Shown piece by piece: positions 24,113-31,511 of a DNA stretch of 31,511 nt (the stretch's first letter is position 1; each line of letters opens with the position of its first letter). This DNA comes from a virus. The DNA lies in the IMG/VR virus record IMGVR_UViG_3300020160_002227, positions 1 through 31,511 of that record; one strand, 5' to 3'. Under the pieces are notes generated by a model that was not told the origin of the DNA, ran no database searches, and saw nothing but the letters and a program-made list of their open reading frames with translations. Both the position numbers and the translations under genes were made by a program.

Positions 24113-25993
24113 ATGACTATAAAATTATATGATGGAACAACATGGCAAACACAAAAATCATTAAAGCTTTATGATGGTGCACAATGGCTACCAGCAAAAC
24201 GAGCTTGGATTTTTAACGGAGCGAGCTGGTCAATAAATTATCCAGAGTTTCCAGTAAATACTGCAGGTCCATCAATTACTGCTTTAAGCGGAATAGCAGG
24301 AAGAATTGGTTGTGTTTATATTGCATCAGTCGGGTCATGGAATTCAAATGATGCGTACAACCCAACAGGATATACTTATCAATGGACAAGAGCGGGATCC
24401 GATATATCTGGTGCAACAAATAATACATACACAACAAATGCTGACGATGTAGAAAAAATAATAGGTTGCAGAGTTACAGCAACTAACCTTAGAGGAGGCA
24501 CTCCTGCCTCCGCCACGACGGGGCTTCAAATGCTTCCGCAGGTTACATCAATTAATGTGTCTGATTACACATCAACACCTAATGCCCCAAGCTCAGTTTC
24601 AATAAGCAATACAGGACTTTCATATACTGGAAGCTGGACCACAATTGATTCTGTACCTACTTATTTTGAAGCCATAGGCGGGGGAACTGCAGGGACACCT
24701 TCATTAAATTCTGGAGCAAAGACATTTTCTGGAACAGGAACAGCAGGAAATGCAAGCGTTTCAATTAGAGGCGTAAATGATAATAGACAAATTTATATAA
24801 ATTGGGGTTCTGCTATAGGATCTATTTCATATGATTTGTATGTAAATGGAAATTTTTTTACAAATGTAGGACAAGTTATTAATTATATTTACAATGCCCC
24901 AGATGAATCTGCAAGAACTTTTACTGTGTATCCAAGATCGCCATCAAATATTCAAGGATATGGAATTCAGTATGGAACTGCTGTTGCAGCAACAACAAAA
25001 CGCTCTGGCTACACAACAAGCGCTACAGTAACATTGGCAAATCCAGTTCCTGTAAACACATCTGCACCTACACTTTCTCCAACTGGAGGATATGTAGCAG
25101 GACAGACACTAACTTACGGGGTAGGTTCATGGAGCAATAGCCCAACGTCTTATGACTTAAGATTGTATAGAGGTACTGCAAATGTAAATACAGGCGAAAC
25201 TTTTGTGGCATCTTCTACATCTTCAAGTGCAACATATGTTATTCCAGCCTCAGATTATGATGGAAGTAATAGATACTATTATAGAGCTTTTGCAACTGCA
25301 ACAAATTCAGGTGGAGTATCAAATGGTGGTACTTTTACCCCTGGAACAGAAGGCGGTCCATTAGCACAGCCAGTAGTCATCCCTTCAGGAGGATCCGCAT
25401 CTCTTTCTGGAGGAGTATCAACTGGAAGTACGTTAAGTGCTTCAACAAGTGGATGGGCGGGATCCCCTACATCGTATTTTATTAAGATTACAAGAGGAAC
25501 TGCAAATGTGCAAAGTTATGAAACTACAGTGGCATCAAGTGCCAGCTCTTCAACAAGTTATACCGTAACTTCTGGAGATGCAGGATCTTATTTTAAAGCT
25601 TTTGCAACAGCATCAAACTCTGCGGGAACTAGCGGCGAAGCTGCATCAGGAGAATTGGGACCAGCTACAAATCCAGTTGTTGCTATTAAACCAACAATAA
25701 CTGCAACAAACTCCTGGGCTTCAGTAGGCGGAGTTGATACGTGGACCTTGAGCATGACACATACTGGCGGAGGAGTGCCAACTACATTTAACTGGGGAAT
25801 ACAGTTTTCTAACTCAAGTAATGGAAGCCCTGTCGGTGCATCAACAACAGGTAATGGAAACTGGACTGCTGGATCGGGCGGGACTCAAACGGTAACAAGA
25901 AATAGCTCAACATATAGCTATGCAAGATGGGTAAGCGTAACGGCCTCAAATGCTTCAGGAACTTCAACAGCACAGTCAACGACATGGGAGTAA
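24113..25993 (+). CDS. Ig-like repeat fibre protein
   Basis: This encodes 626 residues, with AGGA upstream. The first 40 residues hold three tandem short motifs (KLYDGTTWQ, KLYDGAQWL, WIFNGASWS). Next are Ig/FN3-like sandwiches: residues about 45-145 (YTYQWTRAGSDISGATNNTYTTNADD..IGCRVTATN), then a different beta region to about 320, then two related domains (VGSWSNSPTSYDLRLYRGTANVNTGE and TSGWAGSPTSYFIKITRGTANVQSYE, about 325-420 and 425-520) and a last domain to the end. Ig-like repeats in phage tails are thought to give weak glycan binding. The two RGTANV domains are clear internal duplicates. Confidence 0.85.
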   Translation: MTIKLYDGTTWQTQKSLKLYDGAQWLPAKRAWIFNGASWSINYPEFPVNTAGPSITALSGIAGRIGCVYIASVGSWNSNDAYNPTGYTYQWTRAGSDISGATNNTYTTNADDVEKIIGCRVTATNLRGGTPASATTGLQMLPQVTSINVSDYTSTPNAPSSVSISNTGLSYTGSWTTIDSVPTYFEAIGGGTAGTPSLNSGAKTFSGTGTAGNASVSIRGVNDNRQIYINWGSAIGSISYDLYVNGNFFTNVGQVINYIYNAPDESARTFTVYPRSPSNIQGYGIQYGTAVAATTKRSGYTTSATVTLANPVPVNTSAPTLSPTGGYVAGQTLTYGVGSWSNSPTSYDLRLYRGTANVNTGETFVASSTSSSATYVIPASDYDGSNRYYYRAFATATNSGGVSNGGTFTPGTEGGPLAQPVVIPSGGSASLSGGVSTGSTLSASTSGWAGSPTSYFIKITRGTANVQSYETTVASSASSSTSYTVTSGDAGSYFKAFATASNSAGTSGEAASGELGPATNPVVAIKPTITATNSWASVGGVDTWTLSMTHTGGGVPTTFNWGIQFSNSSNGSPVGASTTGNGNWTAGSGGTQTVTRNSSTYSYARWVSVTASNASGTSTAQSTTWE

Positions 25994-25994
25994 T

Positions 25995-26177
25995 ATGCTA
26001 AATACAGAAGATAAGATAAGAATTTTAAATGGTAAAATTAATGAGGTATCTAATTTAATAGATTGGATCGAGCCCTACAAAGATGAAGTTTCTGAAAATA
26101 AGCCTTCAAATCAATATGTATTAGATGGCTTAATATCTGAAAAAAATACGTACAGCCAGCTACTGGCTGAATTATAA
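25995..26177 (+). CDS. Very small helical protein
   Basis: This encodes 60 residues. I use the ATG at 25995, 2 bases after the upstream stop, with GGGAG overlapping that stop; the in-frame ATG at 25950 is inside the previous gene. The sequence is charged and helix-rich (EDKIRILNGKINEVSNLIDWIEPYKDEV, LISEKNTYSQLLAEL) and looks like a short coiled coil. The next gene has a similar ending (LISEKQTQIAAL). The two may be a helper pair for the fibres on either side. Function is not recognised. Confidence 0.65.
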   Translation: MLNTEDKIRILNGKINEVSNLIDWIEPYKDEVSENKPSNQYVLDGLISEKNTYSQLLAEL

Positions 26178-26190
26178 AAAGGAGAATAAA

Positions 26191-26388
26191 ATGGCAACAT
26201 ATACAAAGCTAACAAATGATGAAAAAGCAGCAATTGTTGATGCAGAAATAAGAAACCTTGAGTATCAGATGTATGCATTAGAGGTTCAGTTGATTGCAGA
26301 AAATGCAAAAATAGAACCAGACGCACAAAGATCTACTGCTTTAACTGCACTCATTTCTGAAAAGCAAACACAAATAGCAGCACTTTAA
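26191..26388 (+). CDS. Very small coiled-coil protein
   Basis: This encodes 65 residues, with AAAAGGAGA upstream. It is almost entirely helical and charged (TNDEKAAIVDAEIRNLEYQMYALEVQLIAENAKI..ALISEKQTQIAAL), with heptad-like hydrophobic spacing. Proteins like this are frequent beside phage fibre genes. It may be an adaptor or chaperone. The similarity of its last 13 residues to the preceding 60-aa protein suggests a common origin. Confidence 0.7.
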   Translation: MATYTKLTNDEKAAIVDAEIRNLEYQMYALEVQLIAENAKIEPDAQRSTALTALISEKQTQIAAL

Positions 26389-26406
26389 TTATAAAAGGAG
26401 AATGGA

Positions 26407-28212
26407 ATGTCATATAAAAATAGAGTCTTAAACGACTTTCCAAACTCATTTTATTTACTAGATGAAGTTCAATCTGGTGGTACTGATTCATATACCGAGC
26501 TTCTGTCTCAATATGCAACGTATCAAGCTTTAAAAGATAGCGGCATTACTTATGGACAAATTAGTGGCTTAGACATATATGACTACTCGGGTAGTTTAAA
26601 TAATGGAACCGCATCTTTTACATCTACAAAAGAGTTGATGCCTTTAGTGACGGGATCCATAAGGGGAACCGAACTTTTGACGTCAACAGTAATCAACTAT
26701 AACCCAAAAGGTATAGCAACAAAATATTACAAGGATAATTCTTTTTCCATAGAGGCATGGTGTGCACTTCCAGGATACAACGTGAGTACAACTATAGTTG
26801 GAGATTCAGACACAAACACTGGTATATTTTATCAGAACGGAAATATTATATTTAAAGTTGGATCTAACCAAGTTCAGGCCACAGTATCAAATTCCGAAGT
26901 AGTTTATGTTGTTGGCATATTTCAAAGTAATATACTGTCATTATATATAAACGGAGTTATTGCTGATGCCTTGCAAATAGATTCATACAAGTTTTCTAAT
27001 GAAGCCGTAGCTTTTAAATCAGGCCCATCTACAGGAAGGTTTGTAGTAGACTGCGTAGCATTCTACAGATATGCATTATCAGGCACTCAGATATTAAATC
27101 ATTATTCTGAGGGAACCCAAGAAGTAAATATATCTCAAATTGTAGCAGCAGATAATGGTTACCTTTTTAGCATGAACACAGAGTCCCTTAGACCTAAGTT
27201 TATTTATTCCTACCCTACATCAAAAACATGGTCTGAAGTAGCAACGGGCGGGATTTCAATATCTGATGATAGTTCATATATCTATATACCAGAGACAGAT
27301 ACTGCAGCAACAGCATCCTTTACATTTACCGATTACTTTATTGTCCCAAATTATCTAGGTATCGATACATCTCAAATCCACTGGAGCAATGATGTAAATG
27401 GAATCCTTGTAGAGGCAAGCATTGATAACATCACCTGGCGGACATGTACAAATGGATCCCCATTGCCTTATATCAATAAGAACGATAATCAATTTTCAGA
27501 GATAGTTTATTTAAGGGTAACTTTATCATCTGCAGACACAAGCAAATATCTTCCAATCTTAAGATCCCTAGAAATAGCATTTTATACAGGAAAGAATTTC
27601 TATAGTGATAACTCAGGGTATTACGTATCTTCAGCATACGACTACTCCTTGCCAAAGTTTAATAGCAAGACTCTTTCTTATAATAAAAATAATGGCTTGA
27701 CTATGTATAATGGCCATGGGTTCTCATTGAATTCCATTCCTGCCGTTTCTTGCGTAGAGATTATATTTACCCCACAATATAATCAGAATGTCCTGTTCTC
27801 AGGATCTGCCAAAAAGTACGAGTGGGATAATGCGGGGGCAATAACAAAGACAGGGATATCCTCAGTATACGTAAATGGCATAGATAGAACCTCAGATACA
27901 AACGTATGGAATTTCCTAGTAGTAGATGTTCCCCATCATATTGTAATAAATCTAACATCATCCGATACCAGTATCAAATTTAATCAAAATCAAAATGACT
28001 CTAAATCTGGTCTGGGTCATATGTATAACAATGTTGCCGTATATGAGAGTGCATTATCCGTAAATAGGATATTAAACCACTATTTACTATATACTGGCAA
28101 TACGATAAATCAGATCAATGACACATCGCTCTCTATAGTAGAGTCATCTTTAGGTGACGATTCAACCCCGTTCTTTATAACTTTGGTAGAGCCAGAGGCG
28201 GTTAGCTTATAA
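26407..28212 (+). CDS. Double LamG-like domain virion protein
   Basis: This encodes 601 residues, with AAAAGGAGA upstream. A first LamG-like domain is at residues about 75-235 (YDYSGSLNNGTAS, SFSIEAWCALPG, LSLYINGVIA, CVAFYRYALSGTQILNHY). A middle region to about 400 (IHWSNDVNGILVEASIDNITWRTC, IVYLRVTLSSADTSKYLPIL) resembles a discoidin/F5-8-type sandwich. A second LamG-like domain is at about 405-560 (VEIIFTPQYNQNVLF, SSVYVNGIDR, NVAVYESALSVNRILNHYLLY). No catalytic residues are visible. It is probably a glycan-binding tail component and the last gene of the adhesin region. Confidence 0.8.
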   Translation: MSYKNRVLNDFPNSFYLLDEVQSGGTDSYTELLSQYATYQALKDSGITYGQISGLDIYDYSGSLNNGTASFTSTKELMPLVTGSIRGTELLTSTVINYNPKGIATKYYKDNSFSIEAWCALPGYNVSTTIVGDSDTNTGIFYQNGNIIFKVGSNQVQATVSNSEVVYVVGIFQSNILSLYINGVIADALQIDSYKFSNEAVAFKSGPSTGRFVVDCVAFYRYALSGTQILNHYSEGTQEVNISQIVAADNGYLFSMNTESLRPKFIYSYPTSKTWSEVATGGISISDDSSYIYIPETDTAATASFTFTDYFIVPNYLGIDTSQIHWSNDVNGILVEASIDNITWRTCTNGSPLPYINKNDNQFSEIVYLRVTLSSADTSKYLPILRSLEIAFYTGKNFYSDNSGYYVSSAYDYSLPKFNSKTLSYNKNNGLTMYNGHGFSLNSIPAVSCVEIIFTPQYNQNVLFSGSAKKYEWDNAGAITKTGISSVYVNGIDRTSDTNVWNFLVVDVPHHIVINLTSSDTSIKFNQNQNDSKSGLGHMYNNVAVYESALSVNRILNHYLLYTGNTINQINDTSLSIVESSLGDDSTPFFITLVEPEAVSL

Positions 28213-28213
28213 T

Positions 28214-28234
28214 TTTGTCCAAGAGATGGACAAA
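28214..28234 (+). terminator. Hairpin between the adhesin region and the head module
   Basis: TTTGTCC and GGACAAA form a 7-bp stem around a 7-base loop, directly after the stop at 28212. There is no T-tract after it. It is followed within 30 bases by a promoter-like sequence, the same arrangement as at 20431-20470. Confidence 0.45.
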
Positions 28235-28237
28235 CTC

Positions 28238-28266
28238 TAGACTTTAGCACGAAATAATGGTATGAT
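28238..28266 (+). promoter_or_regulatory. Promoter for the head module, probable leaderless start
   Basis: TAGACT (28238-28243, 4 of 6 to TTGACA), a 17-base spacer, and ATGGTATGAT with a TGn extension (-10 at 28261-28266). The -10 ends 2 bases before the first ATG (28269) and 8 before the second (28275), so a leaderless message would start from the second. Confidence 0.6.
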
Positions 28267-28268
28267 TT

Positions 28269-28616
28269 ATGTCTATGGATACAAATAAAGCCAAGTACAG
28301 AATTAATGAAGAAGAATCGATTCTGGGCATATATGTCTGGGAAATGCCTGACGGCAGATGGATTGGGGATGACGATGGGAACTTTCTTTCAGTCACGTCC
28401 AAAAAAGGAAATAGATCCAACATCGATGCTCTGGCTAGAGAAGTTCGCTCGTTCGGCGTATACGAAGGCGGGCCTAAATTTCTTTCCGCTAGAAGGAAGA
28501 TTGACGATGAAGAGTTCGAGCACCAAAAGCAAAGACTCGACTGGGGACTAGTTCCAGATCCATATGATATTGGTAACTATAAAGACGAAATGAAGAAACT
28601 AGGTGGTTTAAGATGA
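28269..28616 (+). CDS. Small head-module protein of unknown function
   Basis: This encodes 115 residues from 28269, or 113 from the ATG at 28275, which is better placed for the predicted transcription start; there is no ribosome site for either. The sequence is soluble and charged (ESILGIYVWEMPDGRWIGDDDGNFLSV, IDALAREVRSFGVYEGGPKF, LDWGLVPDPYDIGNYKDEMKKLGG). It ends in an ATGA overlap with the portal gene, so it is made with the portal. I recall similar proteins before portal genes in some actinophages, without a known function. It may be a portal or connector partner. Confidence 0.75.
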   Translation: MSMDTNKAKYRINEEESILGIYVWEMPDGRWIGDDDGNFLSVTSKKGNRSNIDALAREVRSFGVYEGGPKFLSARRKIDDEEFEHQKQRLDWGLVPDPYDIGNYKDEMKKLGGLR

Positions 28617-30196
28617 GCGTAGAATTCCTTAATGAGGACAACTCAGAAAACATTATTGATATATCAAATACAGCAGACTGGTTTTCTTTTAAGAAAGATG
28701 AAAAAAGCAATGACCCATTTGCCGCAGGACTAGAAGACCTAAAGAAATTTAGAGGTCTAGGGTCATCATTTAAGCGCAGGATTAACAGAGAATTCTCTAA
28801 ATCATTTACTGGCGTAGAGCAAACAGGAACACAACAGAACCTACTAGCACAAGCAATAACTGGCTATGCGATGTTTGATCTCATTGAGCCTCCATATAAT
28901 CAGGAATACCTTTCAAAGGTGTATGAAATTTCAACATATAACTATGCAGCAATTAATGCAAAGGTTGCCAACATTGTTGGACTAGGATATGACTTTGTTG
29001 AGACAAAGAAAACAAACGATGCTTTTGATTCTATTACAGATGACAAGCAATTAGAAAGAGCCCGCAGAAAATTAAATAAGCTACGCCAAGACCTACACGC
29101 CTGGCTAGATACAACCAACGATGAAGATACATTTACCCAGACCCTAATTAAAGTCTACACAGACCTAGAAGCAACAGGAAATGGCTATATTGAAATAGGA
29201 AGAACAACAGGCGGAAACATCGGATACATTGGGCATATCCCAGCAAAGACAATGCGTGTTCGTAGACTAAGAGATGGCTTTGTTCAATTGCTATATGGCA
29301 AGGCAGTATACTTTAGCAACTTCGGAGACAACGAAGTAGAGAACCCAATTGCTGGACAAGAAGATCGTCCAAATGAAATTATTCATTTAAAGAAATATAC
29401 CCCTATGAATAACTACTATGGGATTCCAGATATTATTGCAGCACAAGTAGCACTTGCTGGCAATGAGTTATCAGGAAGATATAACCTAGACTATTTTGAA
29501 AACAAGGCGGTCCCAAGATATATTATTACAGTAAAGGGAGCAAAGCTTTCTCCAGAATCAGAAAGAAAATTGCTTGAATTTTTCCAGGTCGGATTAAAGG
29601 GAAAGAACCATAGATCCCTATATGTTCCGCTTCCAGCAGATAGCCCAGACTCAAAGGTTGAATTTAAGATGGAGCCTATTGAAGCTGGTAATCAGGAAGG
29701 CTCATTTGAGAAATATCGTAAATCAAATAGAGACGAAATCCTACTGGCCCACCGTGTCCCAATTAATAAAATTGGAACTCCAGAGGGAGTGAATTTAGCG
29801 GTTGCTCGTGATGCCGATAAAACATTTAAAGAGCAGGTTTGCCGACCAGCACAGATGATATTAGAGAAAAAAATTAATTCAATATTTGATGAAAAGACAG
29901 ATGCCTTGACTTTAAAGTTTAATGAATTAACTTTAACTGACGAAGACACCCAATCTCAAATAGATGAAAGATATTTAAGAATGCAGGTAATTACCCCTAA
30001 TGAAGTTAGAATTAGAAAGGGTATGATTCCTGTCGATGGCGGAGATAAAATGGTTGAATTAAAACCACAGCAAGCCGCCGATCAAAGGGCAACTGCTGGG
30101 AAAACCAGGACCCGAGATTCCGAAAGATCCGCAGCCTCCTCAGATAAAGTTGGAGAAGGACGAAATGCCAAGGGCGACGGAAGACAGGTTGACTAA
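28613..30196 (+). CDS. Phage portal protein
   Basis: This encodes 527 residues, starting in an ATGA overlap. It has the layout of PBSX/HK97-type portals: YLSKVYEISTYNYAAINAKVANIVGLGYDF (residues about 100-130), DLEATGNGYIEIGRTTGGNIGYIGHIPAKTMR (about 190-215), YGIPDIIAAQVAL (about 268-280), NKAVPRYIITVKG (about 302-315), HRVPINKIGT (about 380-390) and a final FNELTLTDEDTQSQIDERYLRMQVITPNEVR. This is the dodecameric ring through which DNA enters the head and to which the terminase and tail attach. The last 40 residues are basic and probably disordered. A portal followed by a protease is the normal order. Confidence 0.92.
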   Translation: MSVEFLNEDNSENIIDISNTADWFSFKKDEKSNDPFAAGLEDLKKFRGLGSSFKRRINREFSKSFTGVEQTGTQQNLLAQAITGYAMFDLIEPPYNQEYLSKVYEISTYNYAAINAKVANIVGLGYDFVETKKTNDAFDSITDDKQLERARRKLNKLRQDLHAWLDTTNDEDTFTQTLIKVYTDLEATGNGYIEIGRTTGGNIGYIGHIPAKTMRVRRLRDGFVQLLYGKAVYFSNFGDNEVENPIAGQEDRPNEIIHLKKYTPMNNYYGIPDIIAAQVALAGNELSGRYNLDYFENKAVPRYIITVKGAKLSPESERKLLEFFQVGLKGKNHRSLYVPLPADSPDSKVEFKMEPIEAGNQEGSFEKYRKSNRDEILLAHRVPINKIGTPEGVNLAVARDADKTFKEQVCRPAQMILEKKINSIFDEKTDALTLKFNELTLTDEDTQSQIDERYLRMQVITPNEVRIRKGMIPVDGGDKMVELKPQQAADQRATAGKTRTRDSERSAASSDKVGEGRNAKGDGRQVD

Positions 30197-30213
30197 GTCC
30201 ACTCAACTGTTAT

Positions 30214-30242
30214 TTGCTTTATAGTCTATAACCCTATAAAAT
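30214..30242 (+). promoter_or_regulatory. Promoter for the prohead protease, probable leaderless start
   Basis: TTGCTT (30214-30219), a 17-base spacer and TAAAAT (30237-30242), which ends 7 bases before the ATG at 30250. There is no ribosome site. The spacer holds a palindrome (30219-30231). Confidence 0.45.
30219..30231. promoter_or_regulatory. 13-base palindrome inside the protease promoter
   Basis: TTATAG-T-CTATAA has perfect 6-base arms and lies between the -35-like and -10-like boxes. A bound repressor or activator there would cover the promoter. AT-rich DNA makes chance palindromes common. Confidence 0.3.
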
Positions 30243-30249
30243 TAAGCAT

Positions 30250-31511
30250 ATGAACATTGAAAAGTCTTTATGGACCTCTAACGGCAACGTTATTAATTTG
30301 TCGGTACCTTTTACTAAGGTTAACCGTGAAAAGAGAACCGTATCTGGCTTTGCAACCCTAGACAATGTTGATCAGACTGGTGATGTTGTAACAGCAGAAT
30401 CAAGTCTTAAGGCATTCGAAAGTTTCCGTGGAAACATTCGTGAGATGCATGGATCAAATGCAGTAGGCAAGATGGTTTCATTTAGACCAGAAAGCTTCTA
30501 TGATCCAAAGTCAAAAGAATTCTTTAACGGAGTTTATGTAGATGCATACATTTCAAAAGGCGCTCAAGATACATGGGAAAAGGTTCTAGACGGAACTCTA
30601 TCAGGATTCTCAATTGGCGGAAAGATTCTTGAGTCAGATAATGAAGTTAACAAGGCGAACGGTAAGACCGTAAGATTTATTAAGAACTATGAACTAATTG
30701 AACTTTCTATTGTTGATTCACCAGCAAATGAACTTTGTAACATTCTTTCTATTCAGAAAGTAAATGGACAATACATTGCAAAGGGAATTGCAGTAGGTGT
30801 AGTAACTGAAAATATATTTTACTGTGCAGACAGTGATTCTGTTTTTATCTCAACAGATAAAACATACGACTCTCCAGTATCTGGAAAGCCAGCGGAGTTA
30901 ATCGGATGGGTTGAAAGCTCAGACGTTAACAAAGCAAAAGAGATAGATAAGATTCTTGATGCATATAAGCATTCAAGATTTACGTTGCCTGAAACACAAA
31001 CAATTGCAAAACAGGCAAACGCAGAAGGAGGTAATGAAATGTCAGATAATACAGAAAACGTAGTTGTCGAAGATGTTGCAGTAGAGGCACCAGCCGAAGC
31101 AGTAGCAGAAGAAGCAGCCGTTGAAGATACAGCAGTAGTTGCAGATGATGCAGCTCCAGCTGAAGCTCCTGCAGAAGCAGTAGCAGAAGACGTTCCTGCC
31201 GAGACTCTGGAAAAAGCAGCCGAAGTATCAGAAGATAAGGTTGATGAACCTGATTTTGCGAAGATGTTAGGCGATCTAAAAGGCTTTTTCTCAGAAACTC
31301 TAAACAAGGCATCTGAAGCAAATGCAGCACAAGTAACAACAATCCAATCGACTGTTGAAGCTTTCAGCAAGAGTGTAGATGCTAGAATTTCAGAGTTGGC
31401 AGAACAACACACAGCACTTTCAAGCGCTGTAAATAACATCAAGAGCACGATTGATGGTGTACAAAAGCGTGTCGACGCAGTAGAATCAGAGACTGCAATT
31501 AAGAAGTCTTC
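30250..31511 (+). CDS. Prohead protease fused to a scaffold-like C-terminal region (3' partial)
   Basis: The frame is open to the window edge; 420 residues are visible. Residues about 20-170 match the HK97/XkdF-type prohead protease: VSGFATLDNVDQTGDVV, His67 in REMHGSN, Ser121 in SGFSIGG, and Glu151 in ELIELSIVDSPAN, consistent with the catalytic residues of that family. After about residue 264 the sequence changes to an Ala/Glu/Val-rich acidic spacer (to about 335) and then a helical, coiled-coil-like segment (FAKMLGDLKGFFSETLNKAS, RISELAEQHTALSSAVNNI), typical of scaffolding or delta domains. A good internal start exists at Met264. The protease matures the procapsid and normally degrades the scaffold. 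The capsid gene would be expected next. Confidence 0.88.
   Translation, partial: MNIEKSLWTSNGNVINLSVPFTKVNREKRTVSGFATLDNVDQTGDVVTAESSLKAFESFRGNIREMHGSNAVGKMVSFRPESFYDPKSKEFFNGVYVDAYISKGAQDTWEKVLDGTLSGFSIGGKILESDNEVNKANGKTVRFIKNYELIELSIVDSPANELCNILSIQKVNGQYIAKGIAVGVVTENIFYCADSDSVFISTDKTYDSPVSGKPAELIGWVESSDVNKAKEIDKILDAYKHSRFTLPETQTIAKQANAEGGNEMSDNTENVVVEDVAVEAPAEAVAEEAAVEDTAVVADDAAPAEAPAEAVAEDVPAETLEKAAEVSEDKVDEPDFAKMLGDLKGFFSETLNKASEANAAQVTTIQSTVEAFSKSVDARISELAEQHTALSSAVNNIKSTIDGVQKRVDAVESETAIKKS
31025..31032 (+). promoter_or_regulatory. Strong ribosome site inside the protease gene
   Basis: AAGGAGGT, a near-perfect complement of the 16S rRNA 3' end, lies 6 bases before an in-frame ATG at 31039. 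It is the strongest such site in the window although it is inside a gene, and the start of the protease gene itself has none. Confidence 0.6.
31039..31511 (+). CDS. Probable nested scaffold protein (in-frame internal start, 3' partial)
   Basis: Translation from the ATG at 31039, in the same frame as the protease, would give a protein with only the acidic Ala/Glu-rich spacer and the coiled-coil region, starting MSDNTENVVVEDVAVEAPAE. The same arrangement is known in lambda, where the scaffold Nu3 is translated from within the protease gene C. The internal ribosome site is strong, and the boundary falls exactly where protease homology ends and scaffold-like composition begins. Separate expression is inferred. 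Confidence 0.6.
   Translation, partial: MSDNTENVVVEDVAVEAPAEAVAEEAAVEDTAVVADDAAPAEAPAEAVAEDVPAETLEKAAEVSEDKVDEPDFAKMLGDLKGFFSETLNKASEANAAQVTTIQSTVEAFSKSVDARISELAEQHTALSSAVNNIKSTIDGVQKRVDAVESETAIKKS

Noticed and set aside
30819-31448. 209-aa and 120-aa open frames on the minus strand near the window end
   Set aside because: They are antisense shadows of the GCA/GAA-rich acidic spacer and coiled coil; products are Ala/Ser- or Leu-rich with no motif, and the plus-strand protease frame is clearly real.
1-31511. Eukaryotic collagen contamination
   Set aside because: Gly-X-Y runs are short, mixed with phage fibre modules, in dense single-strand gene order next to portal and prohead protease genes.
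1-31511. tRNA genes or CRISPR arrays
   Set aside because: Gaps between genes are all under about 75 bases and none folds as a cloverleaf or contains spaced repeats; the regular repeats seen are protein-coding.

Overview
The window is part of the virion structural region of a tailed double-stranded DNA phage. Every credible gene is on the plus strand, packed with ATGA or TAATG overlaps or very short gaps, and the DNA is AT-rich. No rRNA, tRNA, CRISPR array, insertion sequence or integrase is visible, and no intergenic gap exceeds about 75 bases. The host cannot be named from this sequence. AT-rich DNA, PBSX/HK97-type portal and protease genes, actinophage-style tail proteins and probable leaderless starts would fit an AT-rich actinobacterial host, for example a freshwater one, but that is inference. 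Several fibre proteins also resemble the large structural proteins of cyanophages.

Layout. (1) 1-3666: collagen-like and tail-fibre genes. They include a fibre with a cupredoxin-like tip, a fibre with a tropism-determinant-type N-terminus, and a jelly-roll protein carrying a 250-residue Cys/Tyr repeat insert. (2) 3667-5318: four small non-repetitive genes of unknown role, one with a zinc-ribbon pattern. (3) 5340-11786: a 756-aa repeat fibre, a short collagen-like fibre and the largest protein, a 1167-aa structural protein. (4) 11795-20403: an adhesin cassette (coiled-coil protein, about 520-aa aromatic-rich beta protein, small chaperone-like protein) that has been duplicated and diverged, followed by fibre-tip, chaperone, lectin-like and small beta-sandwich genes. 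(5) 20477-28212: two more collagen-like fibres, an Ig-like repeat protein, two very small helical proteins and a double LamG protein. (6) 28269 to the end: the start of the head module, with a small unknown protein, the portal and a prohead protease fused to a scaffold-like tail. The capsid gene would be expected just beyond the window.

Most of the window (about 28 kb) thus encodes host-recognition fibres and their probable assembly helpers, and only the last 3 kb encodes head assembly. Genes inside blocks have GGAGA-type ribosome sites. Several block-leading genes instead have a -10 box ending a few bases before the ATG and no ribosome site, suggesting leaderless transcripts. The points most worth a second look are the Cys/Tyr nonapeptide insert, the two cupredoxin-like domains with complete type-1 copper ligand sets, the nested in-frame scaffold start with a perfect ribosome site, and the duplicated fibre/chaperone cassette.
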